Assembly: GCF_028858725.1 (NCBI RefSeq)
Contig: NC_084768.1
Coordinates: forward strand, 3,393,853 to 3,457,852
Reading direction: 5' to 3'
Source of the DNA: Colius striatus
Lineage: Eukaryota; Chordata; Aves; Coliiformes; Coliidae
DNA length: 64,000 nucleotides
A model generated the notes under the pieces. It did no database searches. It was not told the origin of the DNA and worked only from the letters and a program-made list of their open reading frames with translations. The translations under genes and the position numbers were made by a program. Positions 55,031 to 64,000 of the stretch are shown piece by piece. Every line of letters begins with the position of its first letter. The first letter of the stretch is position 1.

Positions 55031-58000
55031 AAATAACTCTGAAGGACCATAGGTGTGTATTTGTTTATAAGATTAGGATCATTAGTCAATCTTGCCTGAT
55101 AAACAAACTACTCTCAACTTTCCTCCTCTCTCAAGCTGAGGAACAATAGGTTTTGAAATACAAACACCTTGAAATGGTGTGGGAAAGCTGTTGATCTCCA
55201 TCGCTTTTAAAAACTTCTAAACTGGATCTTTTAAAGCCCGAGTTAGTCACCAGGAGATACCCTAAAACATTCCTAAAACCACCTTGGCTGTGAGCAGATG
55301 TATAAGCTTTGCAGAGGCAGCAGAGCCTGGTGAAGATGTTACCCTTTTACTGGGGGCTACTGGTCTTTGCTGGTAAAAAATAGGAAGCAAACAAGGTTCA
55401 GTTGCAGGGAGGGTGGCAGGACCTTCCAACAGCAAGAGAGCAGCAAACACTGAAGGGATGCTACATCCCTTGTGCTCACGTGCCTTCGTGCAAGCTGTCT
55501 TGGCCTTGAATGCAGAACTAGTGCTGATTCAATTGCTTTTAAAAGTAAGGTGCAAGGTGTAGTAAACCTCATTTACAACCACAGCCACGCAAAAAGGCTG
55601 CACTTCTAACAAAAGCCTTTGCCAGCTTCGGCAATATTCTCTCTTCTCAGGAGGAGTGAGCAGTTTGCATCTCTGCTGTATTTTAAAGGCTAAACTCACC
55701 ACAAAGCTTGAGACAAATCAAGTGATTGCCTTATGTGATTGCTCAACTTCACTGCTACACACTGATTTTATGTGCAATGCTGAACCTACTTGGAGCTCTG
55801 AAGGCACACACTCTGCTAACTCTCTTTCATGTACACAAACCAGCAGTGCCATTAACTGCTAACTGAATGTCATCAAGTAGCAAAGGGACAAAGGTGTATA
55901 ACAGACTGAAAACAGCTCTGAAGGAATTGCTTTGTCAGAGAAAGCACAAGACAATCTCAAAGCACACACAGAGGTTGTACCAGCATAGCAAAGGGGAAGG
56001 TAGAACCTTGCCATAGGTTTATAGGTTGGCAGGTCCTGCCCTTGTCAGGGAAAAGTAATTGTCCAAGTATACAGAGCAAGAGGGTGGCTCTACATAAATG
56101 CACAAAGGACATCAATAGTTACATGCTGTGGTGCAAGTCAGGTCTAAAGAAAACTGTTTTGTGTGTGCTGGGCTCTATGAAGAAAAACTGCTTCCACTTA
56201 AATGCATGTTGGTGTTTCTTAGGCAGGATTTTCTCAACATAGCATCCACGTTTGCACATCCCTGCGGAAAGCAGGGGAGGGAGCTGATGACAAGTCTTCC
56301 TGAGCTGGAGCAGGTATCCATCCAAGCAGACTAGTTGCTCAACCGAAGGGGTAACATGCCACAACAGGAGTGCCTTAAGATAAGGCTGCTGTGATCTGCA
56401 ACATGAAAGCAGAGCCCTCTCCCTCGGCAGCACCACTCACCTCCTCCCTCCTCACACACACGCTAACAAAAACCTGGGCTCCTTTCTCACTGCATTCAAC
56501 AGCAAACCTCGAAGCACACAGGGTGCTTAAACCTGGAGATATCACACACTTTTACTGCAAAGTAAACTTCATGTCAACATCAACAAAGGGCAAATGGTTC
56601 ACCTCTACACAACCAAGCTAATCTGACGGGTATCTTTGGCCTTAGCAGTCTAAGGCTGTGCTGTCACACAGCGAGCACTCAGGATTTCAGATGCCTTCTT
56701 TTAAGCTGAGCGAGCCCTCTGTTTGATGATGTATCTTGCTTACAAAGACACATAACTTAGCCATGTTCTAAGTCACATGTACAGGAAGCTGAAAGGACTG
56801 CAAAACCCGCAGGACTGGGTTTTTTTGGTAACTTGGCAGAACACAGCTGCTCTGTTGTACAAATGAAGTCTGCTGTCCCCACATGGCCTTTCACTTGCTG
56901 TGGCTTTCACAGTGAAATTAAACCCATGCTCTCCTGTACTCATCAAGTCCACACTTAGAAGAAATCTGTTCATGGCCATGAATTACTACTAAAATAAATG
57001 CCAGTATCAAACAACACAAGCTGATTCTTTTTTCTAGGTGATGCTGGTGGTAAGACAAGTCCCCTGGGTGAGAATCCCAGTTGGCAGTGCTTGTGCTGGT
57101 GACTCACATCGATATATGACATCCATCAGGCTATGGGAGAGATGTCCTCTACCATCAATAAACACAGTCTCTATCTTCCCTTCAAGAGGGTAAGGATGTA
57201 GCAGCAGGAACACAAGGAGGAGTTTTCTTGGCAATGAACAGCTATGATCCTTCAAAAGAACAGGAATCAAACAAGCTCCTTTCCTCTAACTCAATACCAG
57301 CACTGTGCAGAATCTAGGTAGTTGTTGACTATTCCCTGACTTTGGGGCACAGAGTTATTAAGAGACTTTCTAAAATTCAATACATAACAGACAAACAAAA
57401 TACACATAAGCCATTCTCTGCCCAGGCCAGGCACAACAGAAAGACAGTTAGAAGAGTCATGAGCTTCTAACCCCATTTCAGAAGAACGTGGTGCCCAGTT
57501 TACAGCCTTCAGACTGTTCCTAACGGTAATCAGAAACAGTGGAAGGCAGCAAGTGCTGAAGTTTGTAATTGAAGCTGTTGCTTTTATAATGAAGCCAAAC
57601 GCACCTCTGTCTTTTTTTCAGCTTAAGAACGAGGGGTAGAAGATTCAAATGATGAAAAGTTTGACACAACTGCAGCACAAATCAGTAGCAGTGAAAAGCT
57701 AAAAGGCAAATTTGGCACCTTTTGGCTTCAGAGTGTAAGGGATGGTAACTCCTGTAGAACAGAAAGCTCCAGCACAGGTTATAGAGCCACACAGGGTGAC
57801 AAGAGAGGCTGATTCATACAAGCCAGGCTCCCTGCTTTAACTGTCTGGTACCTTTTGAACTTTTAAAACTCTCTAAATACATGAGCTCTGGCAATTTCAA
57901 AATTATTAGCAGCAGTTTTGCCAGACTTTGAGGAAAAGTGAAATACAGAAGCGTTCAGGAAGTGAAAGGTTACTTCTTGTGCACCTTCAGTGAACACAAG

Positions 58001-58533
58001 AGACACCAACTGTACAAGAAAACCAAACAAAGTGAACAGCAAATGCCTGCTTAGAGTTGTTCTTGACCAAAAACCTCAGAACTGAGGGTGGCCACACTTG
58101 TTTTCCACGCAGGAAGCCACCAGTTTGACTTAAAAAGACCTTGATATCCCAGGGATAAAGGAAAAAGGGAAATAGCAGATTTACCTCTAAAAGACTGAGC
58201 CTAGTGCAACACTTAAGCTAGATGGTTCTTTTCTTACTTCCTTCCCCTGCTTAAATATCTAATGTCCTACAAACTATTAGAGCTTTATCATAAAAACCCA
58301 AAGCAAACCAGCCATGAAACAAAAAGACCTGCCTTGAATTTGTTACTGCCCTCTGTCACATCCAGAGGCGTGCAGCGCAGGCATTTCTGTATGGCAAGCA
58401 ACAGGAAGTTATTTAGACTGTCCAAGTGCCAAGGCTTTTAATGTTTGTTTCGTTTAATGTATCTCTTTGTGCTGTTAGTGTCTCAAAATGAGTTCTGCCA
58501 AATTAATTTCCTGAAAAACACACAAACAAATTT

Positions 58534-58614
58534 CTTGCAAGAGTTCCCTCTCCTCCCTGAGCCCAAACAGAGCTCTTGCAAGCGTTCCCTCTCCTCCCTG
58601 AGCCCCCTGTCCAA
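58534..58614. repeat. 41-bp tandem duplication, intron 1
   Basis: Two copies of a unit beginning cttgcaag(a/c)gttccctc and running through tcctccctgagccc, spaced 41 bases apart (58534 and 58575). Copies differ by a few bases. Confidence 0.8.
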
Positions 58615-60483
58615 GTCACAGATCTGGCATCTTCATTTCCCTTATCTAAAAAAAAGGAGAAGGCTTAGATCTTCCTCCTGCCAGGAAAGGTGTAAGGATT
58701 TTTTCCAGAAGCGCTCCCTCCAGCACAGTCCTTGGCACAGTAGCTCTCCCAGCAGATCTAGGTGCAACCTTCTGGGCTGAACAGAATAATTTCCTCTTCA
58801 AAATAACCTGAGTTGGCATTACCTCAATCTCAACTTCCAGCTAGTAAAATTAAGCAGATTAAAAGATCTTAAGTGGATGACTACAAAGTTATTTTGACAG
58901 AATGTGCCCCAGTTTGAAAGGCAATTCTTGAGAGTGCTGCTAAGAAAATTAAGTAGATCAGTACCCTGCTAAATTCCAACTGGGCCACCTGATGAGCAAT
59001 CCAGACTCCACTCAGTCTTCAAATAGTTGGAAACGACTGGAAATGAAACACTCGAGGAACAGTTTAAACGGTACTCAGTGTTCAAAAATCACCAAAAACT
59101 TGCATATTGTTCATGTCTTGGTCTCAACAGGTCAGGGTCCCTCTCAGATGCAGTCTGCAAACAAGGGAGACTGCCTACCACAGACTGGGGAACATGCAAA
59201 CGTTCCTTTGGGACTTTCTCTTGGAAGTGTGAATGGCAGCTGTCACTTGGGTTTTGTGTTCAAAGGGAATTAAGCCTTTGGGGAGAGAATACAGCATTTC
59301 CAGGAGAGAATGGGAGAGAAACACCGCGCAGGAATTAAGAGGTTACTCAGTCAAAGCCAAGGCAACTGGCCAGTGACACAGCTGAGATTAAAACACCTTC
59401 CAGGCTTCTAAACCCATCAGGTGCCACATTATATGCTTATCTACCTGCAGACTGACTCCTTATCTTTGTGAACCTTCCTGCCCCGTCCTCCAGTACACAC
59501 ACAGGCAACTGAAGTCCCAACTCATGGTAAATCCTTCATTCTTCAAGAGGCAGAAAACAGAGCATTAACCACTGAATTTATTGCATTTACTAGCAGACCC
59601 TGCTTTATGTAGCAGACCAGCTTCAAAGGAGTAGAAGCCCAAAATACTTCATGGAGCAAAACCATCAGAAAGGTGCATTTATGATGGAGGAGTTCCTTGA
59701 AGCCAGTCGCTTGTCCTTTACCAGCAAGTCCCTGCTGCTGCTTGGGAGCTCCATAGCTACAGCAGAACAGAGACTTGGCATTTCTGGAAAGGTGGTTGTT
59801 TACTATCAGAACCGCTGACAAAGCAGAATCAACAGCAACACCAAGCCCCTGGCTCTAATACAGAGCCACCAAAGAATAGGAAAACGGTCTAACAGCACTT
59901 GTTCAGAATGTTAACCCTGCAGGTAAGACCCTCTTAATAAAAAAACACCCAACCTCCAGTTTGGTTTCTTCCCAGGCTTTCCCCACTACCTTGCCCCATA
60001 GTTGAGGATGTTGTATACATCCTCTGCTTCTGCATCGACCTGCAGTCCTTTTCCTTTATTTCCCATCTTACCTTTCACATTCTGCAGGGGTGGGGAAAAA
60101 GGCTAGCAGAAGAATTTTATGGGCCAGCTGTTTAGAAGTGCAGTCCTAACCACATAACACACAGGGAACCATGCACATGCCACTTATCAAACAACTCCTA
60201 CAGCGTCAGAGGACGGTAAAGGCTGTGATATGCAGTATCAGCGGTACAGATGATACTTTTCCACTTAGAAGCTGCACTTCTAGTTTCCTGTAATTCAGTT
60301 TTTCTGTCAGTTATGCCACTTCTGTTACATGTATTTAACCAGTTCAGGGGGAAAATGAGAATTACTCTAGCCAGTAAATCTGTTTTATAAGCACTTCAGC
60401 ATGGAGAAAAACATCAGGGCCTGTTCCTTAAAAATCCACCTGTTGTCATCAGGCCAGGACACTGAAACCACTAAATCACACTT

Positions 60484-60507
60484 CCTTCTCTTCTCTTCTC
60501 TTCTCTC
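60484..60507. repeat. Short (TTCTC)n run
   Basis: Four to five TTCTC pentamers. A minor pyrimidine microsatellite. Confidence 0.85.
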
Positions 60508-63449
60508 CCCTCCAATTTCAATCAGGAGAAATTGCAACCAACTTGTACAAGAGTCTGCAAAGTGCTGCAAAAGACATCAAGCGAGCGAGCAGAACGATCC
60601 CCCTCATCTGTCACTTCACCTAAGGTATACAAACTATAGCAATGGATGGAAGCAACACTTTAGCTGCCAAACGCCCGTAACACCATTCTGTTGAGACTCC
60701 ACTTTCCTTCCTGATGAGGTTCAAGCATATTTGCCTCTCTCCAGCAGCAAAGCTGAGCAGGATCAATCCACGGAAAAGCTTTCTTTGCAAAAGGCAGACT
60801 AATTGACCTGACTCACATGTTTAGACTATAAAAGCCATTTTCCATCAATCTGGCAAGCGTTTGCCATTACCAATACCTGAAATCTAATTGCATTTTAAGT
60901 GCTTTACAGATCTAAAGCAATTCTGAGTGTGTTTACGGGAATAATGCCTGATCTTTAAGAAATTGCAAACTGTCAGCCAGGCTACAAAAGAACAACTTGA
61001 ATGGTGCCAGTTTGTCACCCAGAAGAAAACGTTTAGTCATTTTCAATAGCCTTTGGACACGACTTGCATCGAAACAAGACACGAGACTCAACCCAGTCTT
61101 CTCTCAGTAACCTGGCTTCTCAGCACAATTCATCTCTCATCTAACAATCCTTTTCACATCTAAACACGAACCAGTCTTAAGGCTTTGTTTGCATGTGTAA
61201 AAGCTTTAACCTCTCCCCCATCCCCTTGGTGTAAACACAGTAGAGCTTTTTCTCGTGCAATTCACGCCCGACACAGCATACAGATGCAAGGGTCCTCCAT
61301 TTGGGTTGGCGTTGTATTTTTAACCTTTCTTCCTCATACCAAGTCAAGCAGCAGCAAAGTGCCAAGAAACCCGAGCCCAGTTCTGCAGTTAAAAAAAAGG
61401 TGTTTCATGTTCAAATATCGAGGGAGGACGGGGAGGTACGTGGTAGGAAAGAAATGAAACCTTCCTGCTCGTAAGAGCAGGCATCACCGTCAGAAGGCTG
61501 CCTACGAAGACAGAGTTTTTCCCTTCTACACAAAAAAAAGGAAGCTGGTTTCTGAGAGTTCAGTCTTCTAATTGCAAGACTCTATTATTACAGAAAAGTC
61601 TGTCTAAACTTACTGAATTAGTACGAGTTATTCTTCCAACCGAGAACCCTGGATTCCTTCCAGCCCCGCAGCAGGTAAGGTGAAAGAATTAAAGCAAGCT
61701 TACTTTAAAAGGTACGTTGATTTTACCCACAGAGTCTGGCCAGTCTGGCCACTTGAACACTTCAAGTGTTACTTCAAGTGTTCAAATAACACTTCAGCTT
61801 TTTGCATTGCAATTGATCCACTTTTGCTTTCCAGAGCTTTTGTATTAGTCGTTCTCTCCACGTGTTGCTTCCTAATTGTCTTCCAAAGAAACTCACTGAA
61901 CAGACATGTCAGTTTGGACATAGCATGTTCCTGAACAGTTTGAATCTTACAGAATCCATCTCTCTTTGAAACCTACACGCTCCATCTCTCAAAAAAACCC
62001 CACAAAAGGACACTTTGAAACTGTTCTGCAAGATCTTTGCAGTGCGGAGACTTCCAGGAGTTCACCAAGTTGTGCAGTTCAGTGTTTACCCTCTTGTGCA
62101 AACTTAAACCCACTCGCTGTGACTTGTAACAAGTTTTTCACCTAACCTTTCCAAAAGGTCAAATGTTTGCAGTTTTGCTCTGTACATGCACAGTATATTC
62201 TTTGTTCCACTGAGCTTTGGGGCAGAGATATTTAAGGAGAACTGGATCACTAAAAACGTACTGACAAAATCCGCCTGTGAGCGCTCACTTTTAACGCGGC
62301 GGAGGACGGCCAGGGCTGAGCTGATGTGAGCTCTTGCCTGCTCAGACATGAGCAGCAGGTCCTCAGCTTGGCTCTGTATTTCAAAGCACCTGTCCCAGTG
62401 TCACCTAGCACAAACCCAGATCAAGGTGCAACTTCCTGTGTGCTTTAAAAACAAGTGGCAGGAGGAAATGCCTACCACTCCCCATATACGGGCAAAACTG
62501 AACTTAAGACCTAGCTTCGGCAGCCTCGAGTTAAACGAGACCAATGTACAGACCTTCTGCTCCAGAATAGAACTGTAGATTCTTCTATGAGTAAGAGCTA
62601 CATGAGGCTAATTGGAGTTAAGTTTAAACACCCAACACAACTCATATTATTTCTATCTGCCACCAAAAATCAACCAAACACAAAAAAAACCACCCCAAAC
62701 TTTCTTGTACTGGATGTATCTGCCCTCTAGGCCTCTGTGCCTCAAAATACACTCCCCCATCCCTAATCCCCAGAGCAGCAGCCCCACTACCCAAACGCTT
62801 CCTCAGCATCACCCCATCCTCCTGCTGAAGCACAGACTTGATGTCTGCTTAAACAGAGCTGGGTCCCATCTCTCCTGCCACGCTGAGCCACTGCCATTTG
62901 CCTATCTACCATCAGCCCGTACGGTTAGCAGCAAGGCTGACGTGTTTCCAGCTTTTCTATCCTGGTTCTCCTCATATATGAGCTTTTTTTTACAGTATTT
63001 TGAAAATCTCAGCTTCCCAGGATTATCCAAACATCACAGCAGTTGTTGTCCCACGTGGGAACTGCAGGATGATATGTTTAGGTGTCTGGAGAAGGTGGAA
63101 AGCAGCCAGCACTTGCCAACTGCCAGGTTACCTGCTCCGCTTTCTTTCCCCCTTGTCCTTTCGGGCGGCTGATACCCACACAACAGGTGACCTCACTGCT
63201 CCAGGGCTGTCACCCCCCTTCGGGGAAGGAGCACCCACAGAGGGAGGCTGAAAGACGTCCAGAAAGGGGTCTCTGTCCCGTACACAGGAACTGACAGCTG
63301 CACCAAAACGATTCTTCCAAGCCCTTAATTTGCACAGAAGCGCAAGAAAGCTCCAAGCTAAGCAGCTCCACTCGCAGAGAAGACCGAGGGCTCCCATAAG
63401 CTCACGGCGGGTCCGAGCTCGCTCTTGAGCACCCGGGTACTGTTTTTAA

Positions 63450-64000
63450 CGTCACCCATTTTCCCCCAGCGGGCAGAACCGAAGTTATTTCATTCCGGTT
63501 CCTCCCAGCACCAAGACGCGGCCTCCCGCGAGTCGCTACCCGCCGCACCGTGGCTCTGAACAGCCCTTCCCAGCCCGGCGCTGCTCGCACGGGCTCGTCT
63601 CCCGTGCCTGCCCCGGCGTCTCTCCGCCGGAACCCAGCAGCACCGCACGCCCGGCTCCGGGCCCGGCGGCCGCGCTGAGCCCGCCGGGGAAAGCCCCACG
63701 CCGCCCCCGCACCGTCGGCCATCTCGGGAGCCTCCTTCGGAGGAAGCGGCCGCCGTCCGCACCACCCTCCCCGGCTCCCCCCGGCCCAGGACCCTGCCGG
63801 GGGTCGCCGGCCCCTCCTCCGGCCCCACTCACCGCTTCCGTCGCGCCTCGCCGGGCGGCGGGGCTGGCGTGAGGCGGGCGCGGGGCGGCCGCGCCGCTCA
63901 GCCGCGGGGCCTGGGAGCGGCAAGGCGCGGCCCGGCCCGGCTCGGCTCGATGCGTGCGAAACCGAAGCCCAAGGACGCTCGGCAGCGGCGGCAGCGGCAG
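63450..64000 (-). promoter_or_regulatory. JAK1: CpG-island promoter of JAK1 (truncated by the window end)
   Basis: The last 550 bases become strongly GC-rich and CpG-dense, in contrast with the AT-rich intron. GC-box-like gggcggggct and ggggcggccg motifs occur at 63853-63892. An ETS-like accggaatg is read on the minus strand near 63493-63500, and an ISRE-like gaaaccgaag lies at 63958-63967. There is no clear TATA box. This fits the broad housekeeping-type promoter expected for JAK1. Confidence 0.8.
63833..63960 (-). other. JAK1: JAK1 exon 1 (non-coding; 5' end not determined)
   Basis: The minus strand reads ggaagcg followed by the strong donor gtgagtgg at 63832. Exon 2 begins at a clear acceptor with 5'UTR only, so an upstream non-coding exon ending in a CpG island is required, and this donor is the best candidate. 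The transcription start is unknown; the right limit given is a guess. Minus-strand ORFs through this region ignore the donor and are GC-driven. Confidence 0.65.

Larger units (their letters stand above)
32738..63832 (-). other. JAK1: JAK1 intron 1 (31 kb)
   Basis: Runs from the exon 1 donor gtgagtgg to the exon 2 acceptor ccctcag. A very long first intron is also known in human JAK1. It holds several CR1 pieces (listed separately), short simple repeats and many chance ORFs without recognisable domains. The stretches 32.7-38.3, 38.5-48.1, 53.7-62.2 and 62.4-63.4 kb show no identifiable gene or RNA, although enhancers would be expected in such an intron. Confidence 0.8.

Noticed and set aside
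62612..63172. 186-codon plus-strand ORF near the JAK1 promoter
   Set aside because: Low-complexity Pro/Ser-rich translation without a domain, in non-CpG DNA with no promoter upstream. Treated as chance.
32738..63832. Presence of the conserved microRNA miR-101, known upstream of JAK1 in mammals
   Set aside because: I looked for its mature sequence on both strands by eye and did not see it. In mammals it lies beyond the JAK1 promoter, so it would be outside this window.
63402..63923. 173-codon and overlapping minus-strand ORFs in the CpG island
   Set aside because: Stop-poor GC-rich DNA gives long open frames in several registers. They run across the exon 1 donor, and their Arg/Gly-rich products look like nothing known.

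Overview
The window is vertebrate nuclear DNA, almost certainly from a bird. Seven or more pieces of CR1 (chicken repeat 1) LINE, including typical CR1 3' ends and reverse-transcriptase fragments, are scattered through it. The only complete gene is JAK1, encoded on the minus strand. The organism cannot be resolved further without alignment. I found no novel gene system. This looks like an ordinary conserved locus, and its points of interest are splice-site details and repeat insertions.

Layout. Bases 1-85 are the last codons of a plus-strand gene ending in SLKKKRVY-stop, with its 3'UTR and a poly(A) signal at 485-490. By vertebrate gene order next to JAK1 this is most likely RAVER2. A gap of about 1.1 kb separates it from the JAK1 poly(A) signal (1603-1608, minus strand), so the two genes converge tail to tail. 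JAK1 then fills the rest of the window. Its 3'UTR is about 1586-3179, coding exons 25 down to 2 run from 3180 to 32663, intron 1 is 31 kb (32738-63832), and a non-coding first exon with a CpG-island promoter lies at about 63450-64000.

I reassembled JAK1 by hand from 24 coding segments. Every splice junction is phase-consistent, and the segments sum to 3453 nt, or 1150 codons plus a stop, against 1154 residues in human JAK1. All catalytic landmarks are intact: the Gly loop, VAVK lysine, HRD, DFG and tandem activation-loop tyrosines of JH1, and the HGN and DPG motifs of the JH2 pseudokinase. The gene should therefore be functional. It encodes the cytoplasmic tyrosine kinase that sits on type I/II cytokine and interferon receptors through its FERM-SH2 module and phosphorylates receptors and STATs.

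The introns hold CR1 fragments in both orientations, a 232-bp (TCTCC)n pyrimidine tract, a 24-bp minisatellite beside exon 14, and a degraded LTR-retroelement-like repeat in intron 5. No tRNA, rRNA or CRISPR was seen. Apart from degraded CR1 reverse-transcriptase reading frames, no additional protein-coding gene was seen in the introns.
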